Below are positions 1 through 8,786 of a stretch of 14,195 bases of DNA, piece after piece. How positions within the stretch are numbered: position 1 is the stretch's first letter; each line of letters starts with the position of its first letter. The notes beneath the pieces are model-generated. The model was not told the origin of the DNA. It did no database searches and was given only the letters and a program-made list of their open reading frames with translations. A program made the translations under genes and the position numbers. The stretch comes from Candidatus Pacearchaeota archaeon (GTDB lineage Archaea; Nanobdellota; Nanobdellia; Pacearchaeales; GW2011-AR1): NCBI GenBank assembly GCA_015520065.1, contig WAQV01000015.1, positions 1 through 14,195 of the forward strand, read 5' to 3'.

Positions 1-135
1 AAATCTGTAAATGATGACATTAAACTTTTAGAGAGATGGGGTTTTATTGACCTTATTGAAGAAAAAACAAAAGACAGGACAAGATACAGACCTGAGATAG
101 TTGTGGACACGATCACAATTCATATCAGGATTTAA
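1..135 (+). CDS. C-terminal end of a winged-helix transcriptional regulator (partial)
   Basis: The frame is open from the left edge to a TAA at 133-135, giving 44 residues. They include a 'DDIKLLERWGFIDLIEE' stretch, which looks like the end of a recognition helix (residues 5-13) followed by the hairpin 'wing' of a MarR/ArsR-like winged helix, then a short valine/isoleucine-rich strand ending in 'ITIHIRI'. The pattern of a helix ending in LLE-x-x-GFI followed by a charged wing and a beta tail is common in small archaeal regulators of the HVO_A0114 type. The N-terminus lies outside the window, so its target is unknown. It converges on the pilin-like operon with a gap of 20 bases. Family call is by pattern only. 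Confidence 0.55.
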   Translation, partial: KSVNDDIKLLERWGFIDLIEEKTKDRTRYRPEIVVDTITIHIRI

Positions 136-155
136 CAGTGTTAGAGTTTTTAATA

Positions 156-701
156 TTAATAATAAACATTAAACGCTATCTCAAAAGTCTTCCCTCCTTT
201 GAAAAAATCCTGTGAAGCACCCTTAAAACTGCTTGAAACACTTCCTTTAACAATTTTTACAAGTTCCTCATCACCAGCAATAATCTCAAACTCATACCCT
301 TTTGCAGGCCATTCATCTCCAACCTTCCAACTCTCGTTTAATATCTCTTCCAGTGTGGAGTTTAAAACACTGCAACTATTTTCCCTAGATAATTCTTTTA
401 GGTCTGCTGCATTAACACAATTCTCTCCTGAATTGCACATAAAAATAAGCTTCTGAACATCTACATAGCCCTGATTATCTTTGCAGTCAGTAGTGTATTG
501 CAACATTGCCTGAATGAAACTCTCAACCTCATAACTCTCTACATTTTCTTTGCCTTTTTCATCTCTCAATGAAAAACCTATAAAGATAAGCAGAATTACT
601 GATACAAGCACAACTATTAATGCAAATCCTATCATCTCTTCTTGAGCTTTTTTACCAAGCTTCTTCCTTCTCAATCTTTCTAAAACATTTTTATCTTTCA
701 T
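156..701 (-). CDS. Pilin-like single-pass membrane protein (third gene of operon)
   Basis: A protein of 181 residues with a basic N-terminus, then 'KKAQEEMIGFALIVV' leading into one hydrophobic segment of about 20 residues, and an exterior domain. The KKA|QEEM arrangement resembles an archaeal class III (type IV pilin) signal, where a prepilin peptidase would cut after Ala and leave a Glu near the mature N-terminus. The exterior part holds four cysteines (DCK, MCN, NCV, SCS), enough for two disulfides. The start is placed at 701 because that ATG overlaps the stop of the upstream gene as ATGA (698-701), a translational-coupling arrangement. A longer reading from 740 adds 13 residues inside the upstream gene and is less likely. 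No catalytic motif is visible. It is probably a surface or secretion-apparatus subunit, but the family was not identified. Confidence 0.8.
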   Translation of the reverse strand: MKDKNVLERLRRKKLGKKAQEEMIGFALIVVLVSVILLIFIGFSLRDEKGKENVESYEVESFIQAMLQYTTDCKDNQGYVDVQKLIFMCNSGENCVNAADLKELSRENSCSVLNSTLEEILNESWKVGDEWPAKGYEFEIIAGDEELVKIVKGSVSSSFKGASQDFFKGGKTFEIAFNVYY

Positions 702-1225
702 TTTTCTGAGTAAGCAACCATTATTTTCCCAATCTCGCATTTATCATAAACTCTTCCTTCAAATGACTCTTTTCTGCATAATGCAACAAAATTTGAGTAT
801 TCAGAGGTAATGTTCTGAGGCCTTAAACGGATAATATTGCAGTCAGGATAATTCCCTAAAGTGCAGAGTTTGTCTCTGGAAGAAACAGGAAATATCTTTC
901 TTATCTCTATATTTGAAACCTTCCAGAAACCATTGTACTTAACAATATTCTTTTTCAGCATCATAACCTTGTCAGTATCAATGCAGTTCAGTTTTCTTGT
1001 TCCAAAACTCTCTCCGCAAGAGAATTCAGGAGAATTTGCAATCCTTGTTACAAGCAATAATGCGTTTTCTTCTGCAACCTCTGCAGCAGACTCTTTAAGT
1101 CCTGACAGCTTAATAGCAATAATGAACATTCCTACTAGTGCAAAAAATATCGTAAGTGCCATTAGCATAAAAGCCATTTGCTGTATCTTAAGCTGGGCTT
1201 TTTTTAATCTTTTTGACAACGCCAT
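698..1225 (-). CDS. Single-pass membrane protein with exterior cysteines (second gene of operon)
   Basis: A protein of 175 residues starting MALSKRLKKAQLKIQQM. It has a basic N-terminal stretch, a membrane segment (about residues 17-41, rich in M, A, L, F, I) and an exterior domain of about 130 residues with six cysteines. 'LKKAQLKIQQM' again has the KKA|Q pattern of a class III signal. The start at 1225 lies one base after the stop of the preceding gene (TAA-G-ATG), with a weak ribosome site GGTAAG just upstream. A longer frame to 1279 would run 53 bases into that gene. It ends by overlapping the next start by four bases. The three genes are therefore almost certainly one transcript. Function unknown; a structural partner of the neighbouring pilin-like proteins is an inference from operon position and shared architecture. 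Confidence 0.8.
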   Translation of the reverse strand: MALSKRLKKAQLKIQQMAFMLMALTIFFALVGMFIIAIKLSGLKESAAEVAEENALLLVTRIANSPEFSCGESFGTRKLNCIDTDKVMMLKKNIVKYNGFWKVSNIEIRKIFPVSSRDKLCTLGNYPDCNIIRLRPQNITSEYSNFVALCRKESFEGRVYDKCEIGKIMVAYSEK

Positions 1226-1226
1226 C

Positions 1227-2156
1227 TTACCATAGTTTGCAGCTTGCAACATCATTTTTTGATTTAATTTCATCTGCAATATTTCTTAAAGATGCAAGAT
1301 TTCCTGAACTATCTAAGTTTAAGGCCATCTCTCTTAAACTTAAAAGCTCGTCTTTTAATGCAGAGTGACATCCTTTTCCAGATATAAAGTCAGCCTTGTC
1401 AGCATAAATAACTGAAAGCTCTGCAACACGCTTCATTAGCCTTTTTAATTGGCATTCATAAACATCATTGTCAGAGAATATTGCAGCATACATTAGGCTG
1501 TCTCCCTCAAAATAAACTGTCTTTCCTCTTTTTTTCACATATTTCGCATTATAATTAACCTCTATATCACATCTTGCAGCAGAAGTCAAGGAAAAACAAA
1601 CCTTAATGTCAGTTTCTGTGCAGTTTTCATATCTAATATTTTCCTGATTAATAGAGGAAATCTCATCTTCAATCTCTTCTGGAGCATCTAAAAAGCAATA
1701 CTTCTTGTCAGATGATGTAAGATAGATTAAATCTGCAACTTTAAACGGAAATTCAAATGGCTTTGAAAAAAGGTAAAACTTTTTTCCAAATACATATTTG
1801 TCAGAGAAGATGTACTTGTTCTGAAAAGATACATCTATTTCAGTATCAGACCATTTGTCAAAGTTTTTCTGCGATAGCTTAATTATCTGTTTTCCAAAAA
1901 CTCCGTAACTCTCGCAGCCGTTATATATTCTGCTTTCCACTGGCATCACAAAATAAGTGCTTTTTGCTGTTTCAAATCCAGTCTCAAGAGGATTTGTAAG
2001 TATCCCAATCTCTTTTGCACCTTTTGCGCTTATTTCTGTTTGCTGGGTTTTTATGAATTTTGAAGCTATAAATACTGTCAGAAAAAGTATGAAAGCTCCT
2101 ACAATTATAGCAAAAAGCCAGGCAAAAGACACCTGCAAAAATCCTCTTTTTTTCAT
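1227..2156 (-). CDS. Membrane-anchored exterior protein with eight cysteines (first gene of operon)
   Basis: A protein of 309 residues beginning MKKRGFLQVSFAWLFAII. A basic start is followed by a membrane segment (about residues 10-32), then an exterior domain of about 275 residues that is mixed alpha/beta in appearance and contains eight cysteines, all outside the membrane segment. The C-terminal part (about 225-300) looks helical. The QVSFAWLFAII-type N-terminus recurs in DPANN surface proteins, but I cannot name a family. It is the first gene of a three-gene minus-strand operon. The start at 2156 lacks a ribosome site, and a TATA-like element at 2177-2189 would place transcription start within a few bases of it, suggesting a leaderless message. 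Export and pairing of cysteines into disulfides are inferred. Confidence 0.8.
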   Translation of the reverse strand: MKKRGFLQVSFAWLFAIIVGAFILFLTVFIASKFIKTQQTEISAKGAKEIGILTNPLETGFETAKSTYFVMPVESRIYNGCESYGVFGKQIIKLSQKNFDKWSDTEIDVSFQNKYIFSDKYVFGKKFYLFSKPFEFPFKVADLIYLTSSDKKYCFLDAPEEIEDEISSINQENIRYENCTETDIKVCFSLTSAARCDIEVNYNAKYVKKRGKTVYFEGDSLMYAAIFSDNDVYECQLKRLMKRVAELSVIYADKADFISGKGCHSALKDELLSLREMALNLDSSGNLASLRNIADEIKSKNDVASCKLW

Positions 2157-2176
2157 TAAGCAATTTACTAATGAAG

Positions 2177-2189
2177 AATTAATAAAAGT
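2177..2189 (-). promoter_or_regulatory. TATA-like element for the pilin-like operon
   Basis: Read on the minus strand this is ACTTTTATTAATT. Its centre lies about 28 bases from the ATG at 2156, the spacing expected for an archaeal promoter of a leaderless gene. The absence of a Shine-Dalgarno sequence before that ATG fits. No clear BRE is seen, so this is tentative. Confidence 0.4.
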
Positions 2190-2234
2190 TGTGCTTTAAC
2201 AAATGGAATCTCAGACTATTTTCTAATAGCAAAG

Positions 2235-2242
2235 TTTAAATA
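2235..2242 (+). promoter_or_regulatory. TATA box for the acidic-stalk protein gene
   Basis: TTTAAATA preceded by purine-rich GCAAAG (a BRE-like context). It lies 38 bases upstream of the ATG at 2280, which leaves a short leader containing a good ribosome site, GAGGT at 2271-2275, five bases before... the start. This fixes the start of the gene. Confidence 0.65.
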
Positions 2243-2279
2243 CTTTCTTTCTTTTTTAAAAATATAAAAAGAGGTCAAA

Positions 2280-3341
2280 ATGTCAAAGAAGATAGGATAT
2301 CTCGCAATATTTTTAGTCTTATTAATTGGCTTATTGAGTATGAATATTGTTTTGTCTCAGGAAAACACTGATGATTCTTCTGATACATCTGACAGCGTTT
2401 CTGATGCATCAGGTGACAGCTCTTCTGATAGTGCAGAGAGTTCTGCAGCAGAAGAATCTGAAGAAGGTGTTGAGGATGAGATTGGTTCTGGAGAAGTAGA
2501 GATTATTGAAGAAGATGAAGTTAGTCAGGAGATTGAAGATGCAGAAGAGGCGTCAGAGATAACAAAAACAACTGAAGAAGAAAAGAAAGCAATATTCAGG
2601 CTTACAAAGGTAACCACAGGAAGAGGTTTTGTAATGAAAGATGATGAATCAGATGCGCAGTTTTTCAGAGGCACATGGATAGTTAGAAGAATTATTGAGA
2701 AGCCTTTAATTCCTGAAGATTTAGCAGAGATTAAAGGAAACGCAATAAAGAGCAAAAGATTCGGATTTATTGTCATAGGCACTGGAAAAGAGAAAGAAAA
2801 ATTCGGGATAAGAATTAAGAATTTCAGCGAGGATAAAGTATTATTTGATTTAATCGACAAGAATGGAAACCTTGCTGGCTCTATGGAGATAACTCCTAAA
2901 AGATATGAGAAGATAACTTTGTGGTTCGGAAACATAAACCTTGATTCAGGTAATTATGCAGGAAAATGGCTTGTTACAGCTGTTTCAAAAACAATAATCC
3001 TCAAGCCAAGAATTGAGAGACCTCCGATATGGAATATTTTTGCTTTCAAACAAAGAAGAGAAGCAGCTTTAAAAGAGAAGCTGCAAGAAAAACTTTTTGA
3101 GAGAGAAGGGTTAGGGGCTTTTGTTAAGGCTCATAAAAAAGAGCTTAGAGATTTGAAAAACTTAAGCAAAGAAAAAAGAAAGATTCAGATTGAGAGAAGA
3201 ATGAAAAGAATAAGAGAGGCAGAAGATATCAGGGAAGAGGCTTTAAGAATAAAACAAAGGGCTATGAGAGAGTTAGAAGAAGATTTAGAGGTTAAAGAAA
3301 GAGTAGTATCTTCTATAAAGGAAAGAGTAAAACAATCTTAA
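2280..3341 (+). CDS. Exported protein: acidic stalk, beta domain and charged helical tail
   Basis: A protein of 353 residues. Residues 1-26 are a signal peptide or membrane anchor (basic start, long Leu/Ile core, 'VLSQ' end). Residues 27-102 are a Ser/Asp/Glu low-complexity segment that looks like a flexible, highly negative stalk. Residues 105-243 alternate hydrophobic and polar residues like a beta-sandwich domain ('GRGFVMKDD', 'GKWLVTAVSKTII'). Residues 257-353 are dense in Lys, Arg and Glu and should form a long helix or coiled coil. There are no cysteines, unlike the divergent surface operon. The start is supported by a ribosome site and TATA box. Its stop overlaps that of the convergent gene. 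Architecture suggests a surface-anchored adhesin or cell-envelope linker, but the function is not known. Confidence 0.85.
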   Translation: MSKKIGYLAIFLVLLIGLLSMNIVLSQENTDDSSDTSDSVSDASGDSSSDSAESSAAEESEEGVEDEIGSGEVEIIEEDEVSQEIEDAEEASEITKTTEEEKKAIFRLTKVTTGRGFVMKDDESDAQFFRGTWIVRRIIEKPLIPEDLAEIKGNAIKSKRFGFIVIGTGKEKEKFGIRIKNFSEDKVLFDLIDKNGNLAGSMEITPKRYEKITLWFGNINLDSGNYAGKWLVTAVSKTIILKPRIERPPIWNIFAFKQRREAALKEKLQEKLFEREGLGAFVKAHKKELRDLKNLSKEKRKIQIERRMKRIREAEDIREEALRIKQRAMRELEEDLEVKERVVSSIKERVKQS

Positions 3342-3649
3342 ATGCAATTATTTTTTCTTAACAAAAAGTAAGTCAAAGAGGTTATAAACAGCTTTTCACC
3401 TTCAGGAGGACCTTCTACATAATCCAGCTCTGCAATCTCGTATATTTTTCTATCATAAGCCATATCTATAACTATCTTATATAAGTCATTGTAATTATAA
3501 TTTAATCTTTCTTCTGCAATATCAAGAATTCTCTCTCTTTCTAGAATAGACATCCTTTTGATTTCATCTCTCATCACTCTTGCTATCTCCCAGTATTCAT
3601 CATGGTTAATCCCTATCTTAAATGCAGATAGAGGTATTGAATCATCCAT
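3338..3649 (-). CDS. Conserved-looking small soluble protein of unknown function
   Basis: A protein of 103 residues starting MDDSIPLSAFKIG, with no membrane segment or signal peptide. It appears mostly helical, with an 'EIARVMRDEIKRMSILERERIL' style amphipathic region. I do not recognise the family. It lies 45 bases downstream of the aIF2 gamma gene on the same strand and is probably co-transcribed with it. In many archaea the genes after aIF2 gamma encode RNA polymerase and translation or RNA-maturation factors, but this protein matches none of those I can recall. The stop codon overlaps the stop of the convergent exported-protein gene by four bases (TTAA), which supports a real and tightly packed gene end. 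Confidence 0.7.
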   Translation of the reverse strand: MDDSIPLSAFKIGINHDEYWEIARVMRDEIKRMSILERERILDIAEERLNYNYNDLYKIVIDMAYDRKIYEIAELDYVEGPPEGEKLFITSLTYFLLRKNNCI

Positions 3650-3694
3650 CTTTTTAGCTTCACTTTATATTATTAAAAGATTTATGTAGGACAT

Positions 3695-4903
3695 CTACTC
3701 TATTATCTCTCCCCAACCTATTAATCTCCAATGGCCTCCTATATTTCTGGCTATGCTGACATTTTCTCCTTTAAGTGCAACAACAGGGATGTTTAAAACA
3801 AGCTCTATCTCTTTTCCGTCTTTGCTTATTCTCTCTATAGTTCCTATTGTGATTGTAGTGTTCACATTAAGCATAAGCATTTCTTTTGTTTTTAATGGCT
3901 CGACTTTCTGATGGCCCTCAATTCCAAGAACCTCTTCAAAGAGGTTTACTGTTATTCTCAGATTATAGGTTATGTCTGGCAGGGAATCTTTTGTTGAGAC
4001 AATGCAACCTGTAAGAGAGTCTGTTTTTGTAAGAAAAGGGTCTAAATTAGTCTCAATTGAGATGCTCGCACCTGGCAATACCTCTTCCACAGAGTCAGTC
4101 CCTTTATGAAGAGAGACTATCTTTGTCGTTAGTGTTTGATAAGAAAGCTTATTTGCCTTTTTTACACTTAAACCAGGTTTTATCTCTATCTCATCTCCTA
4201 CTTTGAGTTTTCCTTTTTTAAGTATTCCTCCTAATACTCCTCCTTTCAGTTCTTCGATAGGTGTTCCTGGTTTGTTAATGTCAAAACTTCTAGCCACGAG
4301 AAATATCGGCGGCTGGCTTAAGTCTTTTTTCGGAGCTTCAATCCTGCATAAGTATTCAAAAATCTTATCAATATTAACTCCTTGTTGCGCTGATACCGGA
4401 ATTATTGGAGCATCTTCAGCAAAGCTTCCTTTTAGAAACTCTCTGATTTCTTGGTAATTTTTTATTGCTTCTTCTTTGCTTATGAGGTCTATTTTATTCT
4501 GAACTACAATTATGTTCTTTATCTTTTTTGCCTGAAGAGCCATAAAATGCTCTCTTGTTTGAGGCTTTATACCTTCGTTTGCAGCAATTACCAAAATTGC
4601 AGCATCAATTATTGCTGCTCCTGAAAGCATTGTTGCCATTAGCATTTCGTGTCCCGGAGCATCTATAAAACTGACATATCTTACAGGAATGCAGTCTTTC
4701 TCTTCTGGCTTATTAACATATCTATTCCCGCATTTGTAGATTATTGTATCAGCATATCCGAGTTTTATCGTAATTCCTCTTTTAAGTTCTTCTGAGTGAG
4801 TGTCTGTGAATTTTCCTGTAAGTTTGCTAAGAAGAGTTGTCTTTCCGTGGTCTATATGCCCTACAACCCCCACATTCAGTTCTGGAATCTCTTTGTCAAC
4901 CAT
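3695..4903 (-). CDS. eif2g: Translation initiation factor aIF2 subunit gamma
   Basis: A GTPase of 402 residues. The gamma subunit is the core of aIF2, which delivers initiator Met-tRNA to the small ribosomal subunit. Visible G motifs: G1 GHIDHGKT (15-22), switch 1 RGIT (42-45), G3 DAPGH (81-85), G4 NKID (136-139), G5 SA (171-172). They are followed by two beta-barrel domains and the family-typical C-terminus 'GGHWRLIGWGEI'. Length matches the usual ~410. The zinc knuckle between switch 1 and G3, normally two CxxC pairs, is reduced here to single cysteines at 58 and 71. SelB and EF-Tu/EF-1A are excluded by the G3-flanking 'SFIDAPGHEMLMATMLSGAA' segment and the C-terminus. It lies in a minus-strand run with the genes on either side. 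Confidence 0.97.
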   Translation of the reverse strand: MVDKEIPELNVGVVGHIDHGKTTLLSKLTGKFTDTHSEELKRGITIKLGYADTIIYKCGNRYVNKPEEKDCIPVRYVSFIDAPGHEMLMATMLSGAAIIDAAILVIAANEGIKPQTREHFMALQAKKIKNIIVVQNKIDLISKEEAIKNYQEIREFLKGSFAEDAPIIPVSAQQGVNIDKIFEYLCRIEAPKKDLSQPPIFLVARSFDINKPGTPIEELKGGVLGGILKKGKLKVGDEIEIKPGLSVKKANKLSYQTLTTKIVSLHKGTDSVEEVLPGASISIETNLDPFLTKTDSLTGCIVSTKDSLPDITYNLRITVNLFEEVLGIEGHQKVEPLKTKEMLMLNVNTTITIGTIERISKDGKEIELVLNIPVVALKGENVSIARNIGGHWRLIGWGEIIE

Positions 4904-4975
4904 GTAAATTCTAAAAAAAGTCTGTTAAAAAATGTTTGGGTTTTCTTTACGTTTAAGTTGCCTTTAAATTCAGAA

Positions 4976-5368
4976 TTATTTTTCACATTTCTCTGCAGAA
5001 ACAATGTATCCGTCGGATACTTTAACTCTATAATTTTCTCCAATTTTCAATCCAAACTTTTCAATATCATCTGCCCATACTCTGTAGTCAGGATCTCTCA
5101 GAGAGTTCACTCTTTCTTTAAGAGTTTCCTTATCAAATACTAAAATATATCCTTCTCCTCTCTCAACATGGTAACCCTGAAATGTTTCGCAATCTATTGT
5201 GTATGTTTTAGGATTCCTGTTTAAAAAAGAACTAACTCCTTGACCTATCATGACTGCTGCTATTGGTGCAATAAGCGCTCCAGTTACAAGCTTTTTAAGA
5301 GACCTTCTCCTATCAGTTACTCTCGGGCCTTCGTATCTTGAATGCTTCATATCTTTTCCGATTGTCAT
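4976..5368 (-). CDS. Membrane-anchored small exterior protein with Tat-like signal
   Basis: A protein of 130 residues. Residues 19-26 read DRRRSLKK and are followed by a hydrophobic stretch (27-49, Ala/Ile/Val/Gly rich). This resembles a twin-arginine signal ((S/T)RRxFLK) with Ser in place of Phe, or simply a signal anchor with a positive flank. The remainder (about 80 residues) is an acidic/basic soluble domain with two cysteines, at 60 and 128, that could pair. I do not recognise the family. An alternative start is Met7; no clear ribosome site decides between them. It has its own promoter (BRE/TATA at 5421-5437) that copies the rRNA promoter core, and it sits just after the 23S gene on the same strand, so read-through from the rRNA operon is possible. 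aIF2 gamma follows after 72 bases. Confidence 0.75.
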   Translation of the reverse strand: MTIGKDMKHSRYEGPRVTDRRRSLKKLVTGALIAPIAAVMIGQGVSSFLNRNPKTYTIDCETFQGYHVERGEGYILVFDKETLKERVNSLRDPDYRVWADDIEKFGLKIGENYRVKVSDGYIVSAEKCEK

Positions 5369-5420
5369 TTTTCTTTTTTGGTTTTAGAATGTTTTTAGTA
5401 TGACATTTCCAGTAATTCTC

Positions 5421-5437
5421 TATTTATAAATCTTTCG
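5421..5437 (-). promoter_or_regulatory. BRE/TATA promoter of the Tat-like protein gene
   Basis: On the minus strand this reads CGAAAGATTTATAAATA: a purine-rich BRE joined to a strong TATA box. Transcription would start near 5402, giving a leader of about 30 bases to the ATG at 5368. Fifteen consecutive bases (CGAAAGATTTATAAA) are identical to the rRNA promoter at 10428-10442. Confidence 0.75.
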
Positions 5438-5440
5438 ATT

Positions 5441-5466
5441 ATGTCACTACCAATTAGGTGTGACAT
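5441..5466. repeat. Inverted repeat directly upstream of a promoter (candidate operator)
   Basis: Perfect 7-base arms ATGTCAC (5441-5447) and GTGACAT (5460-5466) separated by 12 bases. It lies three bases upstream of the BRE at 5437, where an archaeal activator or regulator would bind. A related half, TGACAT, recurs at 5401-5406 on the other side of the TATA box. Role inferred from position. Confidence 0.5.
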
Positions 5467-5555
5467 TATATTTCAGAAGCATTTAGAGTTTTGTTATGAG
5501 AATCTCTATTAATGATGAATATAAGAGAAATCTTCTTTGCTGGAGTAAAAAATTC

Positions 5556-5571
5556 AATAAGCACTGGAAGG
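5556..5571 (-). other. 3' arm of the pre-23S processing stem
   Basis: These 16 bases are the exact reverse complement of 8459-8474, on the far side of the 23S gene, so the two arms would close the precursor into one large stem. A shorter pairing continues inward (GCAGTATTTCTCTGC on the RNA at 5589-5575 with 8444-8432), which also corresponds to helix 1 of 23S. A T-run in the RNA just beyond (5546-5551) might act as a weak terminator. Confidence 0.85.
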
Positions 5572-5579
5572 CATGCAGA

Positions 5580-8440
<2,861 letters not shown>

Positions 8441-8458
8441 CTGCTGTTGCTGAGCAGA

Positions 8459-8474
8459 CCTTCCAGTGCTTATT
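8459..8474 (-). other. 5' arm of the pre-23S processing stem
   Basis: Perfect 16-base complement of 5556-5571. Between this arm and the mature 5' end, the RNA has extra bases (about 8445-8458) that can fold into a small local hairpin (CTGCT...AGCAG), so the precursor stem has an asymmetric junction instead of a plain bulge-helix-bulge. Confidence 0.85.
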
Positions 8475-8535
8475 TCATTGAATATGACAAGATGACAATA
8501 TTTTCTGCCATCCTGTTAATATTCTCATTAAGATC

Positions 8536-8553
8536 CCATAACAAATGTTATGG
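8536..8553. repeat. Hairpin in the tRNA-Ala/23S spacer
   Basis: Perfect inverted repeat CCATAAC-AAAT-GTTATGG: seven base pairs with a four-base loop. It lies in the transcribed spacer (8475-8587), which otherwise holds nothing I can identify. A likely RNA structure in the precursor, perhaps helping separate the tRNA from the 23S. Confidence 0.55.
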
Positions 8554-8587
8554 AACCTTCTCAGCTGTTGAGCATAAATTGAAAGAA

Positions 8588-8659
8588 TGGACCCGCCGCG
8601 AGTCGAACGCGGATCTCCTCGGTGCAAACGAGGTATCTTAGCCGTTGGACAACGGGCCC
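8588..8659 (-). tRNA. tRNA-Ala (anticodon UGC)
   Basis: A 72-base tRNA in the 16S-23S spacer. Acceptor stem GGGCCCG/CGGGTCC contains the G3:U70 pair that identifies alanine tRNA. The D arm is GTCC...AGAT. The anticodon stem is CCTCG/CGAGG with loop TTTGCAC, so the anticodon is TGC. The variable region is AGAT, and the T arm is CCGCG-TTCGACT-CGCGG. The discriminator is A and CCA is not encoded. A spacer tRNA-Ala is the usual archaeal arrangement. No intron. Confidence 0.97.
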
Positions 8660-8740
8660 TTTTTGTCCTAATATTATGACCCGCTCTGGCTTTTTAAGGT
8701 TTTTTCTCTTTTATACTATTCTTATTTTTTGTTAAAAAAA

Positions 8741-8765
8741 GATGCATGTAGAAACACCGAGTTGT
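8741..8765 (-). other. 3' arm of the pre-16S processing stem
   Basis: Pairs with 10338-10362 in the 16S leader: of 25 positions, 22 are Watson-Crick, two are G-U and one is an A/C mismatch. After a small asymmetric internal loop, TTCT/AGAA adds four more pairs toward the 16S. This closes the 16S precursor. The rest of the 16S-tRNA spacer (8660-8786) is AT-rich with no other feature seen. Confidence 0.85.
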
Positions 8766-8786
8766 CATTGTTCTTTTTAATAGTAT

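Noticed and set aside
861..1235. Plus-strand frame opposite the second membrane-protein gene
   Set aside because: The minus strand has the operon structure and coherent membrane topology; the plus frame is its antisense shadow. The same holds for frames at 199-456, 1957-2199, 2525-2935, 4203-4457, 4796-5143 and 13373-13555.
698..1279. Longer start at 1279 for the second operon gene
   Set aside because: It would overlap the preceding gene by 53 bases; the ATG at 1225 follows the stop by one base and gives the typical basic N-terminus.
8447..8641. Plus-strand frame across the spacer and tRNA
   Set aside because: It overlaps the tRNA-Ala on the opposite strand and has no promoter or ribosome site.
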